Source of the DNA: Chitinophaga sp. Cy-1792
GTDB lineage: Bacteria; Bacteroidota; Bacteroidia; Chitinophagales; Chitinophagaceae
DNA: 64,000 nucleotides
NCBI RefSeq assembly: GCF_011752935.1
Contig: NZ_VWWO01000002.1
Coordinates: 620,001-684,000, forward strand
Reading direction: 5' to 3'
The notes under the pieces are model-generated. The model had not been told where the DNA came from, made no database searches, and worked only from the letters and a program-made list of their open reading frames with translations. A program made the position numbers and the translations under genes. Positions 35,268 to 46,029 of the stretch are shown here, one piece after another; position 1 is the stretch's first letter; the number at the start of each line of letters is the position of its first letter.

Positions 35268-36630
35268 AAGCATATACGCACGATTATATGCGCTTACAAC
35301 GGGAATCCTGCTGACCCTGGTTTTTCAGGCAGCCTCCGCACAGCAGCAAGGTGCTACCAAGCAGTTGTCGTTAAGTGAAGCCATATCGCTGAGTATTCAA
35401 AACAGTAAACAGTTAAAAGTAAGTCAGGCTAAGATTGAAGAAGCAAACGCCAATGTGAAAGAAGCCAACGACCGTCAGCTACCTGACCTGAGCGTTACCG
35501 GGGCTTACATGAGACTAACCAATCCAAACATCGACCTGAAATTCGGACAAAGCAATTCAGGCAGTGGTTCCGGTTCCGGTGGTTCAGAAATGCCTAAGGT
35601 GAACAGTGCTGCCTATGGAATGGCTAACCTGTCTATCCCGGTGTTTGCTGGTATGATGATCCAGAACGGTAAACAGGCATCCCGCTACCTGGCTACTGCA
35701 GCTAAACTGGATGCAGACAAAGATAAAGAAGATGTAATGCAGAACACGATCGCTGCTTACAGCAATCTTTATAAAGCACAGCAGAGCGTGTTGCTGATGG
35801 AAGAAAACCTGAAACAGGCTACCAGCCGTGTGAAGGACTTCTCCAACATGGAAAAGAACGGTTTACTGGCCCGCAACGATCTGTTGAAAGCCGAGTTACA
35901 GCAGTCTAACTACGAGCTCCTGCTCATGGATGCGGAGAACAGTCAGAAAGTGGCTAACCTGAACATGAACATCATGCTGGGGTTACCTGACAACACTGTT
36001 CTTGCGGTAGACTCTACCATCTTTGTTGGTGGTGCTGCACAGGACACCCGCGGTGTTGCTGAGTTCGAGCAGCTGGCTTATCAGAACCGTAAAGATGCAC
36101 AATCCTTACAGGCTCGTGAAGGTGCTGCTACCTCCAACGTTAAAATGGTGAAAGGTGAAATGTATCCTCAGCTGGCACTGACCGGTGGTTATGTAGCTGC
36201 CTACATTCCTAATTTTATCACCATCACCAACGCAGTTACTGCCGGTGTAGGTCTGAAATACAATGTACACTCTCTCTGGAAAAACAAATCCAAGGTAGCT
36301 GCTGCAAATGCACAGCTGGCCCAGGTTCGTGCAAACGAAGCCAGGATCAACGATAACATTCACTTGGATGTTTACCAGGCATACGAAAATTATCTGTTGA
36401 GTCATAAAAAGATGGATACTTACGTAAAGGCAATAGAACAATCAGAAGAGAATTACCGTATCACTAAGAATAAACATGCAAATGCGCTGGCAACCACAAC
36501 CGATTTACTGGATGCTGCCGTAGCAAATCTTCAGTCTCATCTGAACTATGCTTATGCAAAAGCAGATGCGTTGGTAGCTTACAACAATTTGCTGAAAGCT
36601 GCCGGTTTACTGGAACAGGCAAATAAATAA
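35257..36630 (+). CDS. TolC-family outer-membrane protein of the EmrAB-like pump
   Basis: The 457-residue outer-membrane channel has a signal peptide ending in ASAQ (about residue 29) and two OEP repeats with Ala/Gln/Asn-rich coiled-coil helices (about 40-75, 150-230, 265-300 and 350-440). A Gly/Ser-rich insert (about 101-110) lies in the first beta hairpin. The start codon lies inside the TetR gene (11-base overlap), so its translation is coupled to that of the repressor. It is unrelated in detail to the TolC copy at 10980, which serves the ABC exporter. Confidence 0.93.
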   Translation: MNSRSIYARLYALTTGILLTLVFQAASAQQQGATKQLSLSEAISLSIQNSKQLKVSQAKIEEANANVKEANDRQLPDLSVTGAYMRLTNPNIDLKFGQSNSGSGSGSGGSEMPKVNSAAYGMANLSIPVFAGMMIQNGKQASRYLATAAKLDADKDKEDVMQNTIAAYSNLYKAQQSVLLMEENLKQATSRVKDFSNMEKNGLLARNDLLKAELQQSNYELLLMDAENSQKVANLNMNIMLGLPDNTVLAVDSTIFVGGAAQDTRGVAEFEQLAYQNRKDAQSLQAREGAATSNVKMVKGEMYPQLALTGGYVAAYIPNFITITNAVTAGVGLKYNVHSLWKNKSKVAAANAQLAQVRANEARINDNIHLDVYQAYENYLLSHKKMDTYVKAIEQSEENYRITKNKHANALATTTDLLDAAVANLQSHLNYAYAKADALVAYNNLLKAAGLLEQANK

Positions 36631-36656
36631 TCCTTACACACACAAACTTTAAAGCT

Positions 36657-37790
36657 GTGGAAACGCAAACTAAAGCTTCAAACCATACTAATAATACAAC
36701 CATGCAGGAAACAACCGCTCCTAAAAAGCGTAGTAAAGGGTTCGTCATCGTACTGGCAGCGCTGGTAATCGGTGGTGGCTCATTCGGTGTCACTAAATAC
36801 ATTCACGGTCAACATCACGAAGAAACTGACAACGCGCAGATCGATGCAAATGTTAGCCCGGTTATTCCCCGTGTTTCCGGTTATGTTAAACAAGTTCTTG
36901 TAAAAGATAACCAGCACGTTAAAAAAGGCGATACCCTGGTTATTCTGGACGATCGTGACCTGGCCATCAAGGTACAGTCTGCCGAAGCTGCAATGGTTAC
37001 AGCTGAAGCAAACAGAAATGCTGCCGCGGCCTCTACTGCTGCTGCAGAAGCAGGTATCAGCACTGCGCAGGCACAGGTAAGCACCTATGATGCACAGATA
37101 GAAGCTGCCAAAGTAAACCTCTGGAGAGCTAACCAGGATTACGAGCGTTACAACAACCTGATCCAGGACCACTCTATTACCCAACAGCAATATGAGCAGG
37201 CGCTGGCTGCAAAACAAACTGCTGAACGTCAGCTGGATGTTTTACAGAAACAGAAAGCAGCTGCTTCCCGCCAGACAAACGTAGTATCTTCTCAGAGTGC
37301 TGCTACCGGTAAACAGATCAGCCTTGCTGATGCTGCTATCAAACAGCGCGAAACTGATATCGCTGATGCGAAACTGATCCAGAGCTATGCTGTAATCATC
37401 GCGCAGGAAGATGGCGTACTGTCTAAAATCTATGTACAGCCAGGACAGTTTGTAAATGCAGGTCAGTCGCTCTTCAGCATTGTGCTGGACAACACCCCTT
37501 GGGTAGTGGCTAACTTCAAGGAAACACAGCTGGAGAAAATGAAACTGGGCCAGGTAGTAGCTGTTAAAGTAGATGCTTTCGGTGGTAAAGAACTGATGGG
37601 TAAAATCACTTCCTTTGCGCCTGCAACCGGTGCTAAATTCGCACTGCTGCCTCCGGACAACGCTTCTGGTAACTTCGTAAAAGTTGTACAGCGTCTTCCT
37701 GTGAAAATCGAGTTCGACAATCCTAACGACGAGCTGGTGAAGCAACTGCGCCCAGGTATGAACGTTCTTGTAGACGTACATCTCAACTAA
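36657..37790 (+). CDS. EmrA-like periplasmic adaptor (HlyD family)
   Basis: A single membrane anchor (about residues 28-46) is followed by a lipoyl domain (DNAQIDANVSPVIPRVSGYVKQVL), a long Ala/Gln-rich helical hairpin (about 115-240), the second lipoyl half (VIIAQEDGVLSKIYVQPGQFVNAGQSLF) and a beta-barrel region (WVVANFKETQLEKMKLGQVV) typical of EmrA. It connects the DHA2 transporter to TolC. The frame opens at GTG 36657; an ATG at 36702 (MQETTAPKK) is an equally plausible start. The downstream EmrB-like gene starts 170 bases on. Confidence 0.92.
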   Translation: METQTKASNHTNNTTMQETTAPKKRSKGFVIVLAALVIGGGSFGVTKYIHGQHHEETDNAQIDANVSPVIPRVSGYVKQVLVKDNQHVKKGDTLVILDDRDLAIKVQSAEAAMVTAEANRNAAAASTAAAEAGISTAQAQVSTYDAQIEAAKVNLWRANQDYERYNNLIQDHSITQQQYEQALAAKQTAERQLDVLQKQKAAASRQTNVVSSQSAATGKQISLADAAIKQRETDIADAKLIQSYAVIIAQEDGVLSKIYVQPGQFVNAGQSLFSIVLDNTPWVVANFKETQLEKMKLGQVVAVKVDAFGGKELMGKITSFAPATGAKFALLPPDNASGNFVKVVQRLPVKIEFDNPNDELVKQLRPGMNVLVDVHLN

Positions 37791-37960
37791 AAATATTCGG
37801 AAGCACAATGACCCGGAATTAATAATTAATCGGTGACCACGATCCAATTCAACGGCGGAAATCATTAGCATTAATTATAGATACAATCAAAAGGAAACCA
37901 GTTACGGCATTAATTATTAGTTCCTGGTCATGCTGCTTTCAATGACAACATAATTACTCC

Positions 37961-39544
37961 ATGCTACAACAAGAATCTTTAATAGAATACGGCTCGCGCA
38001 GGGTGATCATCACGATCACAGCTATTTTCTGTGCGCTGCTGGAAATCGTGGACACCACGATCGTGAATGTGGCATTGAACGACATGCGTGGTAACATGGG
38101 TGCCACCATGAGTGAAATTGGTTGGGTAATTACGGCCTATGCAATCGGTAACGTAATTATCGTACCAATGACCAGCTGGTTATCCCAGCAGTTCGGTCGC
38201 CGTAACTACTTCGCGGTATCCATCGTCATATTTACCGTAGCTTCCTTCCTTTGTGGTAACTCCTCAACGATGTGGGAACTGGTGCTATTCAGGTTCATTC
38301 AAGGTGTTGGGGGTGGTGCACTCCTGGTAACGTCTCAAACGATCATCACGGAAAGCTATCCGCCGGAAAAACGCGGTACTGCCCAGGCGATCTATGGTTT
38401 AGGTGTTATCATCGGCCCTACCTTAGGTCCTCCTTTAGGTGGTTGGATTACCGATAACTATGCATGGCCTTACATTTTCTATATCAATATTCCTATCGGT
38501 ATTATCGCTACCCTGCTTACTTTGCAGTTCGTACGCAGCCCGAAATATGGTGAGAAGAAATCTGCCAGCGAAATTGACTTCCTCGGTATCGGTTTACTCG
38601 CAGCCTGTGTAGGTTCCCTCCAATATGTGCTGGAACGTGGTCAGGAAGACGACTGGTTCAACGATCCGATGATTACCCTCCTGGCGGTAACAAGTGCATT
38701 ATCACTCTTCTTCTTCATCTGGAGAGAATTGACATACAAGAATCCAATCGTGGAACTGAGGGTATTAAAAAATGCGAACCTTCGCGTAGGTACCATCCTG
38801 TCCTTCATTCTCGGTTTTGGTTTATATGGTTCTACTTTCATCATTCCGCTGTATACACAGGGAACGCTTGGCTGGACGGCTACCCAATCGGGTATGCTCA
38901 TGATACCGGCCTCACTGACAACGGCATTTATGATGCCGATCATCGGTAAGCTATTGGAGAAAGGAGTTCCGCAACAATACCTGGTAGCAGGTGGTATGTT
39001 CCTGTTCTTTGTATTCTGTTTCTGGGGATATAATGTACTCACGCCTGCAGATACCGGTGCCAACAACTTCTTCTGGATGTTGAACGTGCGTGGTATCGGT
39101 ATGGGTCTGCTCTTCATTCCTATCACCACACTGGCACTTTCTTCCCTGAAAGGTCAGCAGATCGGACAGGGTGCGGCATTCACCGGTATGATGCGTCAGC
39201 TGGGTGGTTCCTTTGGGGTGGCATTGATCACTACCTTCATGACCCGCCGTACACAGATGCACCGCAACGACCTGGTGGCCAATCTGAACATCAATAACCC
39301 TGATGTGATTAACAGAACGACCCAGATGCAGCACAACTTCCAGGGACATGGAATGGATGCAGGTACCGCGCTGAAAAGCGGTTATCAGCTCCTCGATTAC
39401 AGTGTGATGAAACAGGCCGCAACAATGTCGTACATGGATGTATTCCTGTACCTCGGTGTCATGTTCCTCATCTGTATACCATTCGTACTGATGGTAAAAG
39501 GCAATAAACAAAAAGGTAAACTGGATACCAGCAATATGCACTAA
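37961..39544 (+). CDS. EmrB/QacA-type drug transporter, MFS DHA2 family
   Basis: Proton-driven inner-membrane exporter of 527 residues with about 14 membrane helices. Diagnostic motifs are DTTIVNVALNDM in helix 1 (motif D1), the loop motif WLSQQFGRRNYF (motif A) and the helix 5 motif GLGVIIGPTLGPPLGGW (motif C) of antiporters. Together with the TetR, TolC and EmrA genes it forms a complete tripartite pump with its own regulator. The 170-base gap before it contains AT-rich repeats (ATTAAT-type) but no clear promoter, so read-through from the operon is expected. A terminator follows. Confidence 0.94.
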   Translation: MLQQESLIEYGSRRVIITITAIFCALLEIVDTTIVNVALNDMRGNMGATMSEIGWVITAYAIGNVIIVPMTSWLSQQFGRRNYFAVSIVIFTVASFLCGNSSTMWELVLFRFIQGVGGGALLVTSQTIITESYPPEKRGTAQAIYGLGVIIGPTLGPPLGGWITDNYAWPYIFYINIPIGIIATLLTLQFVRSPKYGEKKSASEIDFLGIGLLAACVGSLQYVLERGQEDDWFNDPMITLLAVTSALSLFFFIWRELTYKNPIVELRVLKNANLRVGTILSFILGFGLYGSTFIIPLYTQGTLGWTATQSGMLMIPASLTTAFMMPIIGKLLEKGVPQQYLVAGGMFLFFVFCFWGYNVLTPADTGANNFFWMLNVRGIGMGLLFIPITTLALSSLKGQQIGQGAAFTGMMRQLGGSFGVALITTFMTRRTQMHRNDLVANLNINNPDVINRTTQMQHNFQGHGMDAGTALKSGYQLLDYSVMKQAATMSYMDVFLYLGVMFLICIPFVLMVKGNKQKGKLDTSNMH

Positions 39545-39608
39545 CAGTTTACTTCTTTATAAATTAATTGTTGCAATAACAGTGTAACAGTTGTAGGTTT
39601 AGGTAAAT

Positions 39609-39643
39609 AAGCCCCGATATTCATCGGGGCTTTATTATTTTTT
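39609..39643 (+). terminator. Intrinsic terminator of the efflux operon
   Basis: AAGCCCCGAT (39609-39618) pairs with ATCGGGGCTT (39623-39632) around an ATTC loop, and a T-rich tail follows. Confidence 0.92.
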
Positions 39644-39672
39644 GTAAGAAGATAGTATGTAAGAAGATAGTA
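39643..39672. repeat. Perfect 15-base tandem duplication
   Basis: TGTAAGAAGATAGTA occurs twice head to tail (39643-39657 and 39658-39672), between the efflux terminator and the end of the DUF962 gene. It looks like a recent slippage event in noncoding DNA. Confidence 0.8.
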
Positions 39673-39685
39673 GCGGGAAGATTTA

Positions 39686-40147
39686 TTAATAGGGGATGCC
39701 GGCTTTTTTATAAACAAAGCTCATCAGCCATGCCGGCCCGATCAGGAGAAACTGCAGATCTTTAAAGAAAGAAGGTTTGGCGCCTTCTATTTTATGACCT
39801 ATAAACTGACCGATCCAGGCGAGAACAAATATCGCCAACGACAGCTTCCATGGAGCAATACCATGATTTTCAATGAATCGCCACAGCCATAAACATACCA
39901 GTACAAAAACCAGCATGCCTGCGGCCAGGGAAGGAGAGAGCCGTACATAATATACCAGCACCAGTGCCAGTGCAATATGCGCTACGGTCAGCTGTAAACC
40001 GCCCAGGTGTATTGGCAGTGCAATGTTATACAGGAAACCAACAATACTGAAGAAGATAGCCGGTACACAGATCCAGTGTATCAGCTTGTTCGTGGAATTA
40101 CGGTGACTGGAACCATATTCATCCAGCCAGGATTGTACTGTTCTCAT
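39686..40147 (-). CDS. DUF962/Mpo1-like membrane protein
   Basis: The 153-residue protein has the Mpo1 signature at both ends: WLDEYGSSHRNSTNKLIHWICVP near residues 7-30 (shown by its key residues, His15, Asn20 and His24) and WIGQFIGHKIEG-KPSFFKDL-FLLIGPAW near 110-142. Four membrane segments lie between and after these. Yeast Mpo1 is an iron-dependent dioxygenase that shortens 2-hydroxy fatty acids; the conserved His residues here fit metal binding. The bacterial role is not established. Located between convergent efflux and A2M gene ends, on the same strand as the A2M genes. Confidence 0.88.
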   Translation of the reverse strand: MRTVQSWLDEYGSSHRNSTNKLIHWICVPAIFFSIVGFLYNIALPIHLGGLQLTVAHIALALVLVYYVRLSPSLAAGMLVFVLVCLWLWRFIENHGIAPWKLSLAIFVLAWIGQFIGHKIEGAKPSFFKDLQFLLIGPAWLMSFVYKKAGIPY

Positions 40148-40215
40148 GTTTGGGCTTTTTGAAGGTCTTTATAAATATAAGGTTTATTTCCCGCGCTGCA
40201 ACGCGGGAAATAACG

Positions 40216-43200
40216 TTATGGCTGTTGGATATTTACTTTTTTCATGCCTTCATGGCCGTACAGCGCAGGGGCATACATTTCTTCCGCTTTCGCAGGATTC
40301 AGGTTGAACCTGCCACTGTAACGCGGCAGCAGTTTCACGGTGAACTGATGTTGTCCCTTGCGTAGCTTGCGACAATAGATATTGACTTTATCATAATAAT
40401 ACTCTCTGTAAGACTCGACACCATGCCAGTATTCCTGGCTCTTTTCGGCAAAGGAACAACCAGCAGGAACCGGAATCTCCAGCATTACATATTCGCCATC
40501 ATCCACTGCTTCCACATTTACCTGAAGGGTAATTTCCTTGCCGGCGGTGAGCGTGTCTACCATTTTATCATTCATTGCAAAGCTGCTGCTGATACGGAAC
40601 GCCCCATCTTTTCTTACAGGGTTGGCAACAAAATGCTGCTGCGTAGCGGAGAAGTAAATGCTGCGGTTCCCTTTCTTCTGCACCTGTAACGCGGTGGCAG
40701 GGTACCTTTGCCGGAATGGGAATTGAGTGATGGTCTGGTTGTTGATTTGCAGGGAAGGCGCTTCGCGCTCATTTTCCGCAATGATATCATCCCCAATGGT
40801 TTCCAGGACATTGGCAGATTCCCAGGTATTTAACCAGCCATTGGCGCCCCTGTTTTCCAGGATCCAGGCCCTGGTACTGCGCAGCAGCTCGTCGTGGCCG
40901 CCTTCCTTTCTCAGGATGCGGTATATAGCCAGCGTATTGAGCATCCTGGTGCCTATTATGCCAGGGTCTTCATCTGACCAGAAAGTATTCCCGTAATTGG
41001 TATGCTGGGTGGTATGCAGCAAATACGATGTACTCACTTTAATGCCTGCACGCTGTTTCAGTTCCAGTAGTTTTAGCCGGCACCAGGCAGCTGTTTTGGC
41101 TGTGCTGATGGTATCCAGGTAGGCTGCTGCTTTGAAAGACGGGTCAACGGTCATGAGTGCATCGATGAGCTGCAGTTGGTCTGGTAGCGGGTAGGTGCCC
41201 AGTATCGGTGCAACGAACCGGGTAATGGCTTCGGGATCATATTCGGCTTTAAAGCCTTGCAGCGTGGCCATGTACAAGGCTTTCATGACATACGCCGTGA
41301 TCCAGTATTCAGATTCCGTATTTTTCCACCAGCCCCACAGGCCGTCCTGGTTGCGGTTTTGTTCCAGTAACCGGATTAGTTTATTGATCTGTTTGTCGCC
41401 GGTGAAAGTGCTGTCCAGCTGTTCATACCATTTCTTTTGTAATAGTAACGCTATGAGCCTGGAGGCGGTCTGCTCGTTGCAGAAATATTTATAATTTCCT
41501 AATTTCTGTATTTCATCTAACAATACCGGCATAGCGGAGCTACTAGCGAAAACCTGTACTGGTGTGGTATCTGCGGGATTGATGGTAAAGGTGGAATCTT
41601 TCCGCAAGGCCAGGAAGGTACCGATACTTGCTGTGGTGCCAGCTGTGTTAATAGGAATCGTTCTGTATTCGCCATCGCCGATATGGTCATTGCTGACCAG
41701 GAAGCTGACACGCATGCTGTCGGTGCTAAGTGGTGTAACAGCGGTCAGTTCTGTTTTGCTGTTGACCAGTGAAACGGGGCCGCTTAAACGTTCTTTTTCA
41801 TCTACTTTCAGCTGTCGTTGCAGATATAGAGAATCCTGGTTATAGTTGGTGATTTTGGTGAGTATGTCGAGCGTATCTCCATATACCAGGAAGTGGGGAA
41901 GCGCCAGGGATGCGGCTACTGTCCGGAAGGCTTTGGTTGTAGCTGATGCGGTACCTGTCTGTTTATGGCTGGTGAAGGCCAGTGCAACGGTATTCCAGCT
42001 GGTGAGGTCATCGGGGTAGGTGACATCAAAGCTGGCTTTTCCTGCTTCGTTGGTGCGTAACCGTGGCTGCCAGAAGGCATCGTCGCGGAAGTTGCGGCGC
42101 AGCCTGTTCTCCGGCGCCACTGGTTCCTGTTCAGGGCCGGCGGTATGCGCGCCGAACGGACTTTTACCATTGGTGGTAATAACAATAGCTCCATCGGCAG
42201 CAGCGCTGCCATATAGCGCGCCGGCCTCAGTGCCGTTTAATACCTGCATCGAGGTAATGGCCGATTTATCGAGATCTTCAACAGCGCCGTTATATGGAAC
42301 GCCATCTATCAACACCAATATTTTTTGCTTCCCTTTAGCGTACCCTTCCCCACGAAAGGAGATACCGGCTACTTTCCCATGCAGCGCCTCCGCAATGGTA
42401 GCATTGGGTGTTTGCGTTAATGCCGGTGCTGATAATGATGCTTTCCTGGTTTGTGTGCCGTAGGCGGTAACTACTACATCGTTTAATGCATTTACACTTT
42501 GATTTAAAGTAATATTATAAACCTTGTTGTTGGTAATCGGATAAGTTTTTCTTTCATATCCTACCATGGAAAATACTAACTCTCCCTGGGCAGGAACCCT
42601 TAATGTAAACGCTCCCCTGGTGTCCGTAATGACACCATTGCGCGTGCCTTTCACCTGGATAGTACAAGCATAGATGGGGTCCCCGTTATTATCTTTTACT
42701 ACACCAGATACTTTCCCTTTCAGATTGGCACCTGTAATCAATGGAAGGTTCATGTCGAGTGTACGTAGCTCTTCAGACTCCTTAGGCTGGGCGCTTGCCC
42801 GGCGTACGAATACATCGCCGCCGACCTTGTTGATAACTGTTTCATCCAGGAGTTTGCGAATTTCACGGATACTGTCGTTATCCGGGGTGATGACAGTCTT
42901 TTTATAATTGTAAACAACAAGCTGACTATCTCTGACCTGCAGGGAATCATGGATAACATACCCATTTCCCTTCATGAGTACCAGCAGCTTATAGTAGCCG
43001 GGTTTGAGACGTGCAAATGTCTGATCATAGGTACCTCTCATGTACAGGAAAGAGGTGTCGGACATCGAATATAGAAACTGCTGCCTGATGCTTCTTCTTA
43101 CAACCATATCATGCATCACCATCAATTGTCCTGTTCCTGGTGAATCATCATGCAGGAAAGTAGTATTTAATGTCTCGACAAACTCATTGTATAAAGAATC

Positions 43201-46029
43201 AAGCATGAGCCGGTCTGAAACATAATCGCGCAGAGAAGGTAGTTCCCAGTCAGATTCCAGTTTGCCGGAAAAATATTTTTCGCTGATATGCGCTTCTTTT
43301 TGTTTCACCAATCCTTTCTGTATTTCGAAAGAGTAATTGCCTTCTGCCACATACTCCTGCTCAAATGAACCCGGTACTGAAAAGACATTCTCGACTTGCT
43401 GAAAAGGACCTATCAGCAGTGAGCTTTCACTCCCTTCAAAAGGCAACGGATATATACCACTGTAGGATTTGATATACCTCAATTTTCTATCTCCCACCTT
43501 TGCCAGTTGATATGTTTTTTTGTCTATCAGTTGTTTCTCCTGGTTTGTGAAAACATTTGTTCGCTCATTTATTTTGATAGCAGCTGTGCTGTGATCCAGG
43601 TTAAGAGAGATAAATGTTTTTTTCATGGCAGGGGCATAGATATGATCGGCGTGTATTTCCTGGTCGCTGGTCCTGATTCTTACGGAGTGGTATCCCGGGT
43701 TTACCAGGAAGCTATAAGTGGTATTGCTGGTGCCACGTATATAGACCAATTGGTCATCTATCCATATCAGGTAAGGCATTTGTGCCATACCATGTTTAAC
43801 GGCAAACGGGGCCAGCTGTGTAGCGCCATTGATGGTAGGCTCAAAGTTATACAACACACTATCAGGATGAAAAAAACGGTAATAGGCCATGGTATCCAGT
43901 CCGAGAACCGATTTCCACTTATCCCAGTTTAATGTCTGGTCGAAGTTGGCATCAATTGTTTCGGTGAATTTATACCTTTTGATGCTATTCAGGGATTTCC
44001 TGTTGTAGTAGGGGAACTTAGGGGCGTAAGGAGTGCCTGCCTTAAATTTGCTGGTAATGGCATACGCAGTAACATCCGCGTCTTTCACGGGTTTATCATC
44101 TGCATCCGTAACTTTAACCGTTACACGTGTTTTGCCTCCCGGCTGAATGACAGCTGGTGCATCTATATCTACATTTAAATTATGATTGCCATGGAGGAAA
44201 TAAAATGATCTTTCCTTTGGTATTCCTGCTGTAATATATTGCAACATTAATTTGTAAGCTGTTTTGCGGCCACTTTTACTTGTTCTGTTATAGTCTGTAC
44301 CATAGCCTCTTTCGATAATCCTTTTACCTTTTGCCAATTGGTACCAGAAGGGGACTTTATTGGGATTATCCAGTTTGATAATTAGTGAGTCGCCGAAGAT
44401 ACCACCGCGGGCAATAATTTCATTGCTGTTGCTATTCACGTTGTAGGTAGTGCTCACACTATCGGTACTGGCAACAAGTTCATGGGTAAAAGCACTGTTG
44501 ACTATTTTACACGGGAATTGTTGCGTGTAAACAATGCCGGTATCAGATAAACGGTTGGTTATATATAATTGTCCTATGACAGGCACTTGTTGTCCCCTCG
44601 TTTCATAGGAGATAGCCAGCGAATCTTTTTCTTCCTTAAACCTGAAAATCCCGGGTTCCTGGTTGTACCGGATAGACAGGGTTTGGTCTGATTTATCGAA
44701 AGCGCTGTTTTCCAGCGTACAGTTTATAGTAATACGCATTTGTGCATTGGGAAAGATAGAATCAGGTAAGATCAGTAACGTTTCCCCAATGGTTTCGAGC
44801 GGGATAGTTTTTTCGTATATGATATCCGGGATATAGGTAATGCCGGTTACATACTGACTTGATTCCTGTACCTGTACGGTTACCTTTACTTTGGCATCCA
44901 ATACCGGCAAATCATTCTGGTCAGTAGCCCTGAAATAAAGTTTAACCGGTTGTTTGCGGTAATATTCCTTTGACGCTTCGCCTATGCGGGCTTCAAATTT
45001 TTCGTTGGTCAATTCATATGCCTCATAGGAAAAGGATTTGCTGGAAACGGTTCGCCGGGAATTTTTTTCATGTGATACCAGGTTGATGTCTGCGTAATTG
45101 TCTAAATGTAGGTGCAGGCTATCATTAAGTACAAAACTGTAATCATATCCACCAGGCCGGTAGGGAGAAATAGTGGCAAGTACCGTGTCTACATGACTTT
45201 GATGTTGGCGTAGTCTTACCTGTAACGGAATGGTCCATGGTACACCATTACCTGCGGCAATAAAGGATTTTAGCTTCACCGTATCACCAGGTTTGAAGGT
45301 GGGTTTATTGATAACCATGTACTGGTAGATACTTTTTTTATGAGCATTAAATTTCCCGATGAACTTTTTATAAGCGGGGGCGGGGTTGAATTTTTTTCCG
45401 AAACGGTGCCACCAGAATTCCCATCGTGTATCGAATTCATTATACCTGTGTGAATATCCATCTGTGGCCGGCAGCAGGTGGCGGTAATTAACGACATCCT
45501 TATATTGTACGCGCAGGATGCCTTTTTTTCCGGATGATGGAAGCAGGTAGCATTGATTTTTTTTATTGTAGGGAATGATGCGGTTATTGAGATGTACCTG
45601 TGCGTCAGTAATCAGATTACCATTGATATCCGTGATAACCAGGAGTAACTCCTTGTTGTTATTTAAAAGCGTAGTATACGCAGAAGGGACCGTCAGATAA
45701 CTGTAGCTGGTCTTCTGGTCAACAGTTTTTACCAGGATGTAATGTCCTGGCGGAAGTACAGTCTCCGCTCGCTCATCCTCTTTTATGATGCGTACTGGCG
45801 TGTGCAACAAATTATCGTCTACCCAAAAAATATCCTGACGCAAAGCTGCCCGGGTAAATTCTAATTCATCCGGATAGTTGATCATGGTTTTAAAAACTTC
45901 AAGGGCTTCTTTATTGGATATTTTATAAACAGCCAGTACATGGCTTTGGGTCGCTGCTTCAGAAAGCGGTTGTTGGGCGACAGTATTACTAAGGTAACAA
46001 AACAGGAAAATAGTGAGTATCCATTTCAT
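40216..46029 (-). CDS. Alpha-2-macroglobulin-like protein with inserted TonB plug, copy 1
   Basis: A 1937-residue exported protein. After a signal peptide ending in NTVAQ it has macroglobulin-like domains including MG2 (about 240-340; FKPGDTVKLKSF). Between them lies a SusC-type module: a carboxypeptidase-regulatory-like domain (about 1108-1190; GVVKDNNGDPIYACTIQVKG) and a TonB plug (about 1195-1290; VLIDGVPYNGAVEDLD, then GALYGSAAADGAIVITT). An A2M domain (about 1320-1410; DDAFWQPRLRTNEAG) and a thioester domain with Cys1517-Asn-Glu-Gln1520 follow. No receptor barrel exists. In known macroglobulins the thioester traps proteases; here that is likely but unproven. No lipobox is seen and no penicillin-binding partner gene is adjacent. 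A paralogue lies 152 bases upstream on the same strand. Confidence 0.9.
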   Translation of the reverse strand: MKWILTIFLFCYLSNTVAQQPLSEAATQSHVLAVYKISNKEALEVFKTMINYPDELEFTRAALRQDIFWVDDNLLHTPVRIIKEDERAETVLPPGHYILVKTVDQKTSYSYLTVPSAYTTLLNNNKELLLVITDINGNLITDAQVHLNNRIIPYNKKNQCYLLPSSGKKGILRVQYKDVVNYRHLLPATDGYSHRYNEFDTRWEFWWHRFGKKFNPAPAYKKFIGKFNAHKKSIYQYMVINKPTFKPGDTVKLKSFIAAGNGVPWTIPLQVRLRQHQSHVDTVLATISPYRPGGYDYSFVLNDSLHLHLDNYADINLVSHEKNSRRTVSSKSFSYEAYELTNEKFEARIGEASKEYYRKQPVKLYFRATDQNDLPVLDAKVKVTVQVQESSQYVTGITYIPDIIYEKTIPLETIGETLLILPDSIFPNAQMRITINCTLENSAFDKSDQTLSIRYNQEPGIFRFKEEKDSLAISYETRGQQVPVIGQLYITNRLSDTGIVYTQQFPCKIVNSAFTHELVASTDSVSTTYNVNSNSNEIIARGGIFGDSLIIKLDNPNKVPFWYQLAKGKRIIERGYGTDYNRTSKSGRKTAYKLMLQYITAGIPKERSFYFLHGNHNLNVDIDAPAVIQPGGKTRVTVKVTDADDKPVKDADVTAYAITSKFKAGTPYAPKFPYYNRKSLNSIKRYKFTETIDANFDQTLNWDKWKSVLGLDTMAYYRFFHPDSVLYNFEPTINGATQLAPFAVKHGMAQMPYLIWIDDQLVYIRGTSNTTYSFLVNPGYHSVRIRTSDQEIHADHIYAPAMKKTFISLNLDHSTAAIKINERTNVFTNQEKQLIDKKTYQLAKVGDRKLRYIKSYSGIYPLPFEGSESSLLIGPFQQVENVFSVPGSFEQEYVAEGNYSFEIQKGLVKQKEAHISEKYFSGKLESDWELPSLRDYVSDRLMLDSLYNEFVETLNTTFLHDDSPGTGQLMVMHDMVVRRSIRQQFLYSMSDTSFLYMRGTYDQTFARLKPGYYKLLVLMKGNGYVIHDSLQVRDSQLVVYNYKKTVITPDNDSIREIRKLLDETVINKVGGDVFVRRASAQPKESEELRTLDMNLPLITGANLKGKVSGVVKDNNGDPIYACTIQVKGTRNGVITDTRGAFTLRVPAQGELVFSMVGYERKTYPITNNKVYNITLNQSVNALNDVVVTAYGTQTRKASLSAPALTQTPNATIAEALHGKVAGISFRGEGYAKGKQKILVLIDGVPYNGAVEDLDKSAITSMQVLNGTEAGALYGSAAADGAIVITTNGKSPFGAHTAGPEQEPVAPENRLRRNFRDDAFWQPRLRTNEAGKASFDVTYPDDLTSWNTVALAFTSHKQTGTASATTKAFRTVAASLALPHFLVYGDTLDILTKITNYNQDSLYLQRQLKVDEKERLSGPVSLVNSKTELTAVTPLSTDSMRVSFLVSNDHIGDGEYRTIPINTAGTTASIGTFLALRKDSTFTINPADTTPVQVFASSSAMPVLLDEIQKLGNYKYFCNEQTASRLIALLLQKKWYEQLDSTFTGDKQINKLIRLLEQNRNQDGLWGWWKNTESEYWITAYVMKALYMATLQGFKAEYDPEAITRFVAPILGTYPLPDQLQLIDALMTVDPSFKAAAYLDTISTAKTAAWCRLKLLELKQRAGIKVSTSYLLHTTQHTNYGNTFWSDEDPGIIGTRMLNTLAIYRILRKEGGHDELLRSTRAWILENRGANGWLNTWESANVLETIGDDIIAENEREAPSLQINNQTITQFPFRQRYPATALQVQKKGNRSIYFSATQQHFVANPVRKDGAFRISSSFAMNDKMVDTLTAGKEITLQVNVEAVDDGEYVMLEIPVPAGCSFAEKSQEYWHGVESYREYYYDKVNIYCRKLRKGQHQFTVKLLPRYSGRFNLNPAKAEEMYAPALYGHEGMKKVNIQQP